In this document: piece after piece, positions 21,732-33,427 of the stretch
How the letters are laid out: every line of letters starts with the position of its first letter
Position numbering within the stretch: the first letter of the stretch is position 1
NCBI RefSeq assembly: GCF_026210795.1
Contig: NC_089435.1
Location: 3,410,001-3,474,000, forward strand
Reading direction: 5' to 3'
Origin: Rhizophagus irregularis
Taxonomy: Eukaryota; Glomeromycota; Glomeromycetes; Glomerales; Glomeraceae
DNA length: 64,000 bases
Program-made: the position numbers and the translations under genes
Notes under the pieces: model-generated
Database searches by the model: none
What the model was told of the DNA's origin: nothing
Seen by the model: only the letters and a program-made list of their open reading frames with translations

Positions 21732-23450
21732 CCCTATAAAAAATGACACTCCAGAATTTTTCCGTTATAACTCCGTGATTTTGTTTGGGTTCCGTAAATA
21801 ATCAGTGAATTTTTTCGGAATAGTAACTGGTTGAATAGCAATCCGGATTCTTTCAGTAATTTCAGCAATATAATAAATACGGAATTAAAATGGACTATCA
21901 GATTTCTAAAATTAACTGATAATTTGCTGATAATTAACCATGATAATAAATGGAACAAAACCGGAAAAAATAATATGAATAGATCAAAAATATAGTAGCA
22001 AATAAAAAATTCACTAGGGATAACAGTCAGTGACGCCTGGGGAACTGGGGTCCCAGTTTTTTTGTGTTTTTTTATATGCCTTACACGAAATTGTTTAACC
22101 ATATTAAAAATTATTAATATTAAAAATAATCAGAGTTTTTAAATTTTTATATTAAATACTAATTTCATATAACTGATAAATTCCATATATTTAAAAAAAT
22201 ATATTATTAAAAAAAATTAATGCTTATACAATATTTATTATTATAAATATTAAGTTTCGCGTATCAATTATTAAACTTTCATATACTTTTATATTATAAA
22301 TATTAAACTATTTATACTTTCAAATTTATAAGACGCGTATCAATTATCATATACTTTTCAAAAGTTTATAAATATATAAACTTTGTTTATTTATTATAAA
22401 TACAACTCAAACTTTTATCTAATAAAACACTCAACTCTTCTTTTCTTTGATAATAAATATTTTAAAATTTCTTTTAAAAGATGTCACAAAGTACTAATCA
22501 TGCTATTAATATTTGTGAACTTAGTTTATATGAACAGTGCAAACAACTATTTCTTGCATTATTAGATGATCTATCTCTCATTAATGTTTTGCATTCTGAA
22601 AACGTCATAAATTATATACAGAGCTAATAACCATTGATCCTTCGCTTGCAGGATCATCTCTAGATGCACGTAGTGCTGTGCGTGACGCTACTAATGATGA
22701 ACGTGCAAGCTTCTGGAAGTACTTCAAGTATTATTTTTATAATTATTCCATAGTAATTAATATTAACATTTTAAATAATATAAAGTATAAACACTATTAT
22801 TTTTTACTGTTCAAAAGCAACTATTTTACCAACTTCCATTTCCAAAGCTAATGTGCCAGGTACTGAGGGTCTACCATCTCCTACTCCAGGCGTCTCCATG
22901 TTACTACGCCTGTTATGGATAAAATTGCAGAAACTTCTAATAAGGCAGGAGTTTTATTTTTTTCAAATAAATATAATTATATTTATTACACTTTCCAATT
23001 TTATAGGTAAAAAAGGAAAAAGAAATCTTCTTCACAAATCCAAGCAAAAACTCCAAAAACTGCACAAATAACAAGACCTGTTAGCAAGAAAACTAATTAG
23101 TAAAGTAGAAATTATCCATTTATATCTCAGTTTTTTATCCAAAATTTATTCATTTTATAAAATAAATCATTCTATGAATTTATCAGTTTTTTATTAATTT
23201 ATTTTCAGTTTTATGCAATAAATTATTCTATGAATTTATCTATGAATTAATCAGTTTTTTATTAGTTTATTATCAGTGTTATTATTCAATAAATTTTCCG
23301 TTTTTTACAGATAATTTCAGTAAAATTTCCATATAAATTCCGCAAATAATCAAATATGAGACCTTTGCTGAATAAACACGGAATTGTCTATTTAATAATA
23401 TAAACGGAATAAAAACGGAATCAAAAAACGGATCAAAATTTTTTATAGGG
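21732..23450 (+). mobile_element. 1.7-kb TIR element with CCGT subterminal repeats
   Basis: Starts CCCTATAAAAAATG and ends AATTTTTTATAGGG (inverted match of 13 bp). Both subterminal zones are full of TTCCGT/ACGGAA motifs. Copy B holds the uninterrupted target GTGAAAAACTATCAAAG (28573-28589), so the insertion is exact, with an apparent AAA (3-bp) duplication that is ambiguous within an A run. The interior has decayed coding pieces (see next entry). A solo right end of the same family is at 13882-14011. I do not assign a superfamily; a 3-bp duplication would fit PIF/Harbinger or CACTA-like elements. Confidence 0.85.
22481..23099 (+). pseudogene. decayed ORF inside the 1.7-kb TIR element
   Basis: ATG 22481 opens MSQSTNHAINICELSLYEQC and stops at 22627; a shifted frame then reads TIDPSLAGSSLDARSAVRDA and ERASFWKYFK. 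Later pieces read PTSISKANVPGTEGLPSPTP and, shifted, TTPVMDKIAETSNKAG; after a possible intron (GT about 22951, AG 23007) comes QIQAKTPKTAQITRPVSKK with stop. At least two frame changes are needed. Probably cargo or accessory protein of the element, unidentified. Confidence 0.4.
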
Positions 23451-23797
23451 AAACTATCAAAGTTTTTTTCTTTTTTCTTTTTTCTATTCTTTTTTTTTAT
23501 TTTTCGCTTATTTATATCTTTTTCATAGATTTCAAAGGATTTAATATTGTGTGCATTACGCATGTCTCCGTGTTTGGAAATATTAATACATCAAATTTTT
23601 AATTTCAGTAATCTATTGCGTTTATTATAGATAATGATTATTAACCATTTAGGAAGAATTGATTATGTAAGTTATTGGTAATTTATAAAAACCTGTTTTT
23701 TATCAAGCATTTAGATTTAAGCCTACTATTTATATTTTTTAAAAAAATCAGGAGAAATAATTGGTGGCTATAATCGTTAGATTGGCGATAATTAATT

Positions 23798-24290
23798 TTT
23801 TTTTTTTTTTTTTTTTTACGAAGTAAATATTACTTTATTAGGAAATAAGAAAAATTACAAAACAGGAAAAGATCTACATTATTTAACATTCAATATAGAA
23901 CACGATCAAAATATACCATCTGGCACGGATAACTGTGCTTCAGGTTTTTCGTTTCCTAGTTTTTAATAATATTTTTTTTATTTTTTTCCTAATTTATTTT
24001 CTTCCTATTTTTTTGTTCTTCCACCTTTAAATATATTTTTTTACTTAACAGAGATTCCTAACGATCATATTAGTAGACGGCTCTAAGTACCAACATGATT
24101 GTCGGGAAGTTCTGTTGTTTTTCCTCTTCATGAAGGCATAATCCACACCTCGTTCGATTTATCATATAGCCTCTCGGAAATTATTTCTTTCCTAAATGTA
24201 TTGTCAAAATTTATCTGCACTATACTGTATCTCCACGTTCACTGAGACATCCAAATACTTGTTGTATCATTTTTTCTTTTTCTTTTTCAC
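23798..24290 (-). mobile_element. poly(A)-tailed retroposon 3' end, longer form (copy B)
   Basis: On the minus strand about 490 bp end in AATAAAGTAATATTTACTTCG followed by a run of at least 20 A (T on plus, 23798-23818). A coding-like piece reads RTRCGLCLHEEEKQQNFPTI, faintly like the Cys-rich end of LINE polyproteins. Copy A has the tail but lacks the 23885-24280 body. Confidence 0.5.
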
Positions 24291-25006
24291 ATTGACTGTC
24301 TAGACCTATTTCTACCTGCTTTGCTCAAGGCTAAAAATAAATAATTAAAATATCACTAACTATATTAGAGTTAGTATAATTAATATTTAGCAACTGAAGT
24401 TCGGTATTTTAAGTTGATGAATCATTAGCTCTTTTAAGACAAAACTTCTTTTATCCTAATAGATAATGGTAGCATGCTTAAGAGTTAAGATAGGGTGAAA
24501 TACTGAAATATGGTACATTTTTTGTTACATTTCTTATTAGTTGTTAAAAGACGGTAGTTTTGATCATCTACAATAATTTATTATTTATATTATCACCATT
24601 TTCAAAATGATGTACGCAGTTAAATTTGAATAAAAAAAAAGAAACCCAAAAACTGGACGAAAAACGGACAAATAGACAAAAAATGGATAAAAACTGGGCG
24701 AGTATTGGTATTCGAATATACAATCATAAATAAACTGCATACACCATTTTGAAAACGGCGGTAATATTGAGAATATTCGGTAGAAAAATTCATTGATTAA
24801 TCACGAATAAATTTAAATTATTTTACTTTGTAATTTAGCTTTAACTTAATACTTCAGTAGTTGTTTCATGAATTTGTTAGAGAAAATTCATTTTTATTAA
24901 ACTTTCATGTTATTTATTAAATATAATTGTAAACTTTCTATTATAATTGTACATTTTTTCTAATAAAAAATTTAGCTTTTAAAATTCATTTTTAAATTTT
25001 ATAATA

Positions 25007-26622
25007 TTAGACGATGTGTGAATGCTTTGCCATACTACTTGATTCTCTTTTTACTAATTTTCTGTCAAATTTAAATTCCGGAGGAGGTGCCATACTACTT
25101 GATTCTCTTATTACTAATTTTCTGCCGGATTCAAATTCCGGAGGAGGTGGTTCATATTGTACTATTTAAAGAGTTAATAATTATTAGTATTGAGGGGAAA
25201 AAAATGAATAATTAGAATGAAGAATAAAAATTACATACTGTAGAATTCCATAAATTTACCAAAATTTTTATGGCATCTAATAGTGTTCCATGTTGATAAT
25301 GCCAAAACGATCCAACATAGACATGCTATTACATATATATATATTTTTAAAAAAAAAGAATCATTAGTATAACTTTTATTGACTAATTTAAAAACAATAT
25401 AAAATTATGCGAAATTATTATTACCATATAATAAAAATGCACACATAGGCATATTATACTGAAAGCATTGTAATGGATATTCTGCTTTTATCAATTTATT
25501 ATATCGTTCACAGAAACTAGCCATATCAAAATATAATAATAGGGCTTGAATAAAATTTCCTATATATACAATAAACATTAAATAATGTTTTTCATCCCTC
25601 ACCTAAATATGTTGATATAAATTTTTTAGTATAATAACATTATATTAAAGAACAAAAAAAATAATGTACTTACACCTTTGAGCATAAAAAATGAATAATA
25701 AAGAAATATTATGTTTAACGGCACTTGATAATTGATAAATAGGTTTCGAAGTCTAATTTGTCTTTTTGTTAGTGCTACCAGGTTCGCAACATTTATTCCT
25801 ACTAAATAAGCAACTAACAATAGCCCTATCATCATTATCTGAGCATGAAACAATGGGAATTGGACCTCATATATTGCATGCATTTCTAAGCCAAAAAAAG
25901 AAAAAGAAAAATTTAGAAACTAAATAAATATATATACGCTGAAGGATTCGAATAAATGGATTATTTACCTTTAATCTCATCATGCCTAGAATATTTAAAT
26001 TCATATACTAGAGGCCATATTCTAAGATAAAAAAAAAATGGAATAAAATAAATTTAATTTAATATTTTTTATTTTTTTTGGTTACAAATTAAAAGATATT
26101 ATCACTTACCCTTTCTTCCATATTAAGTACACATATAATGTATATAATAATTGAAATAAAATTGAAATTGCAATTAAAAAGGATGAACCTATTATATAAG
26201 ACTTTTGATTTGCAAAACATGACTCATTATGGTCTCTACAAAGAAAATATTGAGTATAAAAACTAGCTATCCCTCCAACAACAGGAAATATATGTACACC
26301 AAGGAATGCTAATCCATGATAAACGGTTTTACCATAGAACTACAAATAATAAAATAAATTAATAGCTAGTATTAAATACATTAAACGATCTCAGCATAAA
26401 ACATTATATTACCATAATCATCCCTGATATTATAGGAAAAAATATTAATGGAATAAGTATAAAATACATGTCGAATTCTCCTGTTAAGAATAAAGTGCCA
26501 ACGAAAAGAAAACTATAAATGAACATATCTATAATATATGTGTACAAGAAAACTTTTTCTATATGCTTTAACTCTTTATAAAATTTATGAAGTATTCTAT
26601 AAAGAACAACTAGTGAATTCAT
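25007..26622 (-). CDS. multi-pass membrane protein of unknown family, copy B
   Basis: Exons 26622-26413, 26339-26110, 26021-25969, 25885-25674, 25602-25425, 25325-25239, 25161-25007, each the same length as in copy A; 374 aa. All splice sites and the frame are intact, so both copies look functional. Differences from copy A include RKFYKGLKR to HKFYKELKH, DKYF to DMYF, YFHCRDHTVS to YFLCRDHNES, INSMNLLAL to INVANLVAL, and KSVKAKYPL to KLIKAEYPL. Most lie in the loops. The two-unit PPPEF...RESSSMA tail is retained. Function unknown. Confidence 0.8.
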
Positions 26623-27852
26623 TTTTGGGATAAGTTAAATCCAAGAGACCAGCTGATGGATAAAAGAAAAGGAAGATAACAAGGAGATGAAAATTATTAA
26701 GATAACAAATAGATGAAATTTTAAAATAACGAGGAGATAAAATTATTAAGGTAACGAAGATATTAAGATAATGAAAATTATTATAGAAAAACTGAAAGGA
26801 GATATTTATGAAGTACCTTTTTTATCATGTCAATAATTATTGCGAGCGGCTTATTTATATTTTTAAATACAAAGGAATATATTCCCTTGTTCATGGTGAA
26901 AGTGAGATTGAAACGTTAGATATTTATATTTACAAAGAATCTTTGTCGTTTCTAAACCATGATGATCATGTAAATTAAAACATCACAAACCCAAAAAACG
27001 TTTTATTAATTTAATTTCTTTATTTTATGAAAAAAATAGTTTTCCAATATCAAGTATGTAATAAAAATAATAAAAATAGCAATATTTCGATAACATTATA
27101 ACGCTAATAGCACGAAAATAGAAGCTTTTGGATCATCCAGCAAATTTCAAGAAAAGAATTTCTTTATGATAGAGTCTAGACATTTTTTTTTTTGTTAATT
27201 GTAAAAAAAAAATTTTTTTCGTTGAATTCTCCGGAAACTTGTAAAAATTTTCATTTTCTTCATTTTCCTCTGCTACTAAAAAAAAAATAACAATTTATGA
27301 ATTATACGCATAATTTAAACTTTATTAAAAATATAACGCGCAGTCAAAAGTATATAATGTTTGTCACACTATGTCTATAATTTAATACATGAAACATACA
27401 AACAAAGAATTTTTTTTCTCACTGGTCTAAAACTGGAAACAATGATGAAAATCTATGAAATTGCCTATTTTGTCAACTTAATGCTATTAAACGCATATCA
27501 CATATTTTCCCGTTTCAAACATAAAAAACACTTGGATAAATTTGTCACATGTTTTGAAAATGTGAAAGGATTTCATTTCTTTAAAAGAGATTAAAGAAAA
27601 TTAAAACGTTATGACAGTAAAATATGTGTTGACTCCTGTTTCTTGTCCCGGACCCCTGAATACCAATGTGGCGCATACATAAGCCTTTGTACTGTAAGGA
27701 CTAACATAATTAGTTTAGTGACGCAGTTTAATATTTATTTTTAGTATATAATTTATTTTTAGTTTTTATAGTTAGATAGCTTAATAATTTTAAGGTCAGA
27801 AATGAGCCTAAACTAATGGTGAATATATGATAAAAAGGTTGGATATTAGAAA

Positions 27853-28113
27853 TTGGGATATGAAAGTTGGACATTAAAAGATAGGATTTGGCGTATTATT
27901 ATAAAAAAGAGAGAACTCGGGGATTATATTTTACAAAGAGAAATTAAACTTGGTTGGCAAAGGAATATAATTCCTTGCAGGTTGACCGACAACATCAAAA
28001 TTTTTTTAGCGTACTACGTAAATGCACTATACGATAATTCACAAGATTTTCCTGCGCTATCACAAAAGTCTTATAACGCTTTTTATTTTATTATTACAAA
28101 TAATCATTTTTAA
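27853..28113 (+). other. open frame of unknown meaning in copy B
   Basis: Open for 86 codons from a TTG codon (GYESWTLKDRIWRIIIKK, then ELGDYILQREIKLGWQRNII). The homologous frame in copy A is interrupted. No ATG near the start, no domain. It may be an exon relic or chance. Confidence 0.2.
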
Positions 28114-28428
28114 TTGAAATTTTGTAATACATAATCAACCAATATCAACCAATTATGGCGAATTTAACCATGTCCTCAATAACAACAAAGTCATAGGATA
28201 AAAGTGAATAGTAAATAATCAAATTTATATATGAAATATGAATAGTGACTCGAATTATTAAGTAATTTGATAATTATAATAACACAAGTAAACTAATTAA
28301 TTAAATTTGATATTAAAAATAAATAGATTTAAAAGTTGTAAATTATAGGCATATTGATAAAATAATTATTTAACTATATACATTAGAATGAAGATGTTTA
28401 CATAGTTTACAAAATGTTTTTTAATTTA

Positions 28429-28536
28429 TTACATGACTGTACATTGTATTCCAGCGGCATCACTTGGCTTTTCAGCGACTTCAGCAGTTGCGATAGATGG
28501 AATGGATAGTTTAATGGTAACTTTGGTTTGATTCAT
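28429..28536 (-). other. 35-codon ORF in copy B, broken in copy A
   Basis: ATG at 28536 reads MNQTKVTIKLSIPSIATAEV and ends QCTVM. Its amino-acid mix (few Asn/Ile/Lys runs) looks less random than its neighbours, but it is very short and its counterpart near 21685-21600 is frameshifted. Possibly a last exon. Confidence 0.2.
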
Positions 28537-28758
28537 TTTGTTAGAAAATTTTAATTTTAAAGTTTGAATTATGTGAAAAACTATCAAAGTTTTTTTCTTT
28601 TTCTTTTTCTATTCTTTTTTTTTTGATTGAATTTTAATTATTTTCTTCAATATGGAAATTTTTCGCTTATTTATATCTTTTTCATAGATTTCAAACTTTT
28701 GGATTTAATATTATGTGCATTACGGATGTCTCTGTGTTTGGAAATATTAATACGTCAA

Positions 28759-29880
28759 TTACAGTATGTGGATCACACTTTTTAGACTTTTTAGGGGCTG
28801 AAACAAGGCACCTAAATCATGTATCAATAATATACAATAGATTTTTCATTTAGACAATATTTCAATATTTTTAATATTATTTTTCACTATGATTCTGTGT
28901 TAACAATATTTTTCAAAATTCAGTATGAGTATTGTCTTAGAATACCATTTTATTGTAAAATATTGTCCCAGAGCGAATGCGGAGGACTTATGAAAAATTG
29001 ACTGTCGATCATTGTCACATGAGGATTTCGCCACATTGTATTAAGAAAATAAATGTTACACAAACGACAATGGTTGAATAAATGTAAATAGTACATGCGT
29101 AGGACCGTAGGACCGCAGCTCATGAGCAACATTATAAATTGTCAGTTTATAATTATTCTTAAAAAAAAAAAAGAAAAGGAATAATTAGCAAATGTTAAAG
29201 AAATAAAAAGAAACAAAAGAAATCTACCCACGTATGAAAAGCCTACATTTCTAAGGTCCATTGAATAGTCCCTAAAAAAAAAATACTTTTTATAAAAAGT
29301 CCAGAATAAAGAAATTAAAAAGATAATACGTACTACTCTTACCGTTAAAATAAAAAAAAGAAAAATAAATATAAAAATTTGTAATACAAAGATTGGGTTG
29401 TATATGAGTGTTTAAATCTTTAACGTTTATATAAAAAATTTTTTCATTTTTAAATAAATATCTTACTTCATGATTTTTTAAATAAGGAATTTAGTTTGTT
29501 TAAATTATCTGTGATTTCCAAAAAGAAATAAACGGTATTTAAAGACGTAAATATTGTATTTGCACACATACCTTTTTTTTTTTATAAAAATCGACTTTTC
29601 AATTTTCAAAATTTAACCGAAACTTATAAACTGTCCAAGTAATTCGTAAAATTTTAATTTAAAATAAAACTTGGGAATTTAATTTATTTTGTAAAAGTAA
29701 AAAAAATTAGAGAAAATGTAAGAAGTACGATAAAGAAAATGAATCAAGTTAAATACAAAGTGGAATAGAATTAATATGGATAAACGTTAAGTATTATAAT
29801 AAACGAATTTAATAAAGCCGATCATGATTCTAGAGATAATGAATTAACAGTGTGCAAGATTAAGAAGATTAAGAATTCTT
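28759..29880. other. intergenic, nothing supported
   Basis: AT-rich; ORF at 28950-29132 (minus) has no coding features. No repeat defined. Confidence 0.55.
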
Positions 29881-29889
29881 GAAAGATTA

Positions 29890-30354
29890 ACAACAATAGA
29901 TCAACTTTATAAAAGGTGAATGAATATGTGTAAGATGTTTCAAAACATGAAAATTGGAAACACATATGGGAATCAAAGAACGTTTAACAGATTCAAAGGA
30001 AAATTGTGAACAATAGCAAAAGACATCAAGATCTCTTGTTAGAAAAGTAAGTTTAAGAACGTAATAAATCAAGAATCACTTAATTCTAGAATATGGCATG
30101 AATTGTTGAAAGGGACGGTTAATGAAAAAATTTATCTTAATAGCCAAGATAAGATTAAAAAAATACGATTAATTTTAGCTGCAAGAAAAGATAATTGGAA
30201 TGTACGTTGTAACAAATTAAAAAAAATGGGAAATAAACATGATATGAACATAGATAGGAACAGTACGGAAAATAATTCAAGGGAAGAAGAAACAGTCAAA
30301 GGGTCACATACAAATATATCGTTAGATATGAACAAATTAATATTAAAAATATGA
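29890..30354 (+). pseudogene. coding scrap, possibly retroelement C-terminus
   Basis: An open stretch from 30072 reads SRIWHELLKGTVNEKIYLNS, then IKKIRLILAARKDNWNVRCN and KLKKMGNKHDMN; upstream, with stops, THMGIKERLTDSKEN. W..RC at a helical, Lys-rich end recalls C-termini of fungal LINE-like reverse-transcriptase proteins, but similarity is weak. It lacks a start and any RT motif. Confidence 0.3.
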
Positions 30355-30659
30355 GATAGAATAGGTATTAGTGATTTATAGATTTATGATTATATACGGT
30401 AGTTATTATTTTATACATTTGTAATTGAAAACAAAAAAACTTAGATCTGTTTCACAAATTACAGTCATCACTTTGTGGTTCTCATGATGTACGGATGATT
30501 CTCCTGCCAATAAACAACAAAAAAATTATGACGCGTGTTATAACATTTAATCCAATTTTTCATGTATGTTTAAAATATTTAAATTATAAGTTTCATTGAT
30601 TCGCAACTCTGTAAAGATTTTATTAATTATTATTATTGCCTATTTTTCATTAATACGTT

Positions 30660-31310
30660 TAATTTTTCTCATTTTTCTCATTGATCATCAAGTCGCAGTT
30701 AATGAGGGGGCAAAAAGTAGCTGGCAAAAAACCATCATTTCCAGTCACCCCCGTTAAAAACAACCTTTTTTGTTGTATAAGTTCATTGTCACATTCACGA
30801 GCTTCTTGTGAAGTTTCCATACTTATGTCTATATCAAAGCTTAATTCCATATCATTTTCCACTTAAAACTATCTTTAAATGTTACTTCTCTCGGAAACTA
30901 GCCATATACCATATTGCAAATCACTTGAACAGGAGTCACATGTTCATATTTTTGATTTCCAAATAGTAATGCAGCTTGTTGTCAATAGTGATATTAACTG
31001 TATACATCTCTTTGCATTCATGAATTTGCAAATAATAATAAGAACGTTCAAGGTGGTCCATACAATTTCACTAGCATATTCAGTTAATCTGACATCAATA
31101 CAGTAATAAAGCATATCTTCTAATAATTAATATACAGCAATTCTTTTTTATGTCTATATCAAAGCTTAATTTCATATCAATATTGCTTCTTTGCCTTCCT
31201 CAGAAAACTAGTAATGCCTTACAATCTACCATGTTACAAATCACTTGAACAGGAATCACTTGTTCGTATTTTTGATTTCCAAAATAGTCAGCTTGTTCCT
31301 AACCCTAACC
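30660..31310 (-). pseudogene. minus-strand exon relics, locally duplicated
   Basis: The minus strand has NDMELSFDIDISMETSQEA followed by RECDNELIQQKRLFLTG and NDGFLPATFCPLINCDL (30862-30680), and upstream FGNQKYEHVTPVQVICNMV (about 30980-30915). A second version, FGNQKYEQVIPVQVICNMV, lies at about 31290-31225, and a second copy of the sequence coding LSFDIDI at 31150-31180. The offset is about 320 bp, so a local tandem duplication of two exons. Family unknown; frames between blocks are broken. Confidence 0.4.
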
Positions 31311-31320
31311 TTAATCCCTA
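31298..31320 (+). repeat. short telomere-like tract
   Basis: CCTAACCCTAACCTTAATCC: about 3.5 imperfect CCCTAA units followed by unusually GC-rich GGCGGCGCCTGAACGG. Too short to be a telomere. Confidence 0.5.
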
Positions 31321-33427
31321 GGCGGCGCCTGAACGGTCAAAACCGGTAAATCAAATATAATGACTTAAAACCAGCAATCAAAGCCTGGTAATTCTCCTAC
31401 TTAAGACGGTCCCTAAATAGGAGTTACCCACATTTTGCAAAATAAAAAAAACGCACTTTACTCTCCAAACTTGTAAAGTCACATTCATCTAATCCTAAGG
31501 CTTCTGTCAAAAATGACGAGATCAAATTTCGTCAATGTACTTTCATGGAGTCTGGAAGTCAGCTGATTCAACAATAATATCGTGATTTTGGAACAGGAAA
31601 CAACGATAAGACCTGGTTTTTCTTTCTTTTAGATAGGAGATTAGGGCTAAAAATTAAAAAGTCATTTAAACTATGAAAAAGCAAGCTATTAAATAAAGTT
31701 TACTTTCGTAACTGGCAAATATTTCAGATATTCTATTGAATTTTTCTTAGAAAGTGGATAAGTGGATAGTTAAGTTGAATATTTTAATGAGAAGTAATAT
31801 TTATTTGAGGAGAGTGTTCAAATATTATGTTGAGAGAGAATGGAAATATTGGTACCTTTATATATTATTCTATCTGATAGCGTCCAAGCCATTCAAAAAT
31901 AATAGCATATTGGAATAATCGTCACAATATGATAAATTTTACTGTTAAAATTATTAATAGATCACGTCAATTTTTTTTCTGATAATCAACTAATCAATTT
32001 TTGGTTATTTTTGGTTGCGATAAATAGTCAATATAGTTAGTCAGTAAGCTTGATTTTTTTTACTGATAAACCGATAAATCAATCTTTTTTTTTACTGGTA
32101 AATCAATCATTAACTTGATTTGTGAAAATTACCTTTTAAGTAAAACAAGCTATTAGAATACATCAGTCGGTAATAGTGATTTTGCAGTTACTGTAGCTCT
32201 GTAGCTCGCAAATCGTAATGTTTGTAATAAAATCATTGAGAAAGGCAAATCTCAAAAGGTACAAACTTTAATTTAAAGTACAATATTTAGGAAACAATAA
32301 ATTTATCAAGGGGGATAGCTTATTAGTAATTGTTTAATCGTTTTTGTATGAAAATCCCAATAGTACTTATGTTATAACTATACCTAAAACGGTTCTCAAT
32401 TAATAAAATAACAATTGCGTCAACAAGCCAGAAAAAAAAGAAAATCTTAAATTTTGTTAAAATAAAATCCTTAAAATTATTGTGTTAGTCATTGTAATCT
32501 TTATTAATCCCATCTTTCTTCCATCTATTCCACCAACTACCATCATCATCAATCTCACCTCCACGATCACCATCGATTCTTTTGTATTTTTTTTATTTGG
32601 GTGGGAAGTAATTTTTGGCATTTCAGGAATGACTAAATTTGGAAAAAACGGTTGTATGAATTAATATAACAAATTTTTTAATTCCATCAGATTAATCGAA
32701 TCGAGTGTTCTTCACCGATTCTTACATCTAACTTATACAATTGAATATTTATCATTTTGTTGAAAGTAACTGATTAAAAGATCAAATCGTGTATAACTAC
32801 TATAATGTTCGACAGTAAAATCACACTTCCGGAACCGAATGACTAAGCTATTACTAAGCTCCACATTAGACATTCATTTCTTTTTTGGATAAATTTGTAG
32901 ATTTGCATAATATAGTGGGAAACCCAAGGGCAAACTTTCTGGTTTTATTTAATAATAATGTATAACATATTAGTATATTAAAAAAAAAGAAAATTAAACG
33001 TGTGCAAAAATTTTTTGATTACATGATGTGATCGGCATAGGTCGTATTCGGACCAGTGATAAAAGAACAAATTGAGACTAAAAAAAAAAAATTTTTTTCT
33101 GCACAATTATAAATCTTTCACATTATTTGTTATTGATAATCTGTTATCAATACCCAATAATTATAGAGAAACTCTTTTTTTCAGTAATGATGTAATCATA
33201 TCATTATCTGCTCCTGAATTGTGATTTTACGAAAATAGACATTTAACGGGTTATACTTTACTATATATGTAAATATATCATGAGTAGTGTATACTTCGTG
33301 GATGTACGTGTGACTTGAGGAATATCTTTAAATTGATCTCGTAAATTAAAATAAATTAAAATTCAATTTTCATTTCATATCTGCTATTTCTAAAATCTAA
33401 AGATCATTAAAAGCTCCTTTACGTAAA
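31321..33427. other. intergenic before the sacsin-BTB cluster
   Basis: 2.1 kb without a supported gene; ORF 32482-32664 is Thr/Ile-rich low complexity. The last 150 bp before ATG 33428 are AT-rich (TATATATGTAAATATATCATG near 33262) and presumably hold the promoter. Confidence 0.5.

Larger units (their letters stand above)
16705..23594. repeat. tandem segmental duplication, copy A
   Basis: Direct copy of 23616-28758. It begins with TTATTAGATAATGATTATTA and ends with GGAAATATTAATACATCAA; copy B begins only about 20 bp later. Homology runs through introns and flanks as well as genes, so it is a DNA-level tandem duplication. Copy A is longer because of a MITE (20180-20562) and a TIR element (21732-23450), but lacks about 350 bp of a poly(A)-tailed retroelement piece that copy B has near 23885-24285. 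Confidence 0.92.
23616..28758. repeat. tandem segmental duplication, copy B
   Basis: Direct repeat of 16705-23594, immediately adjacent. Sequence after 28758 (TTACAGTATGTGG...) is unrelated to that following copy A, which defines the right limit. All seven exons of the membrane-protein gene keep identical lengths in both copies. Confidence 0.92.
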
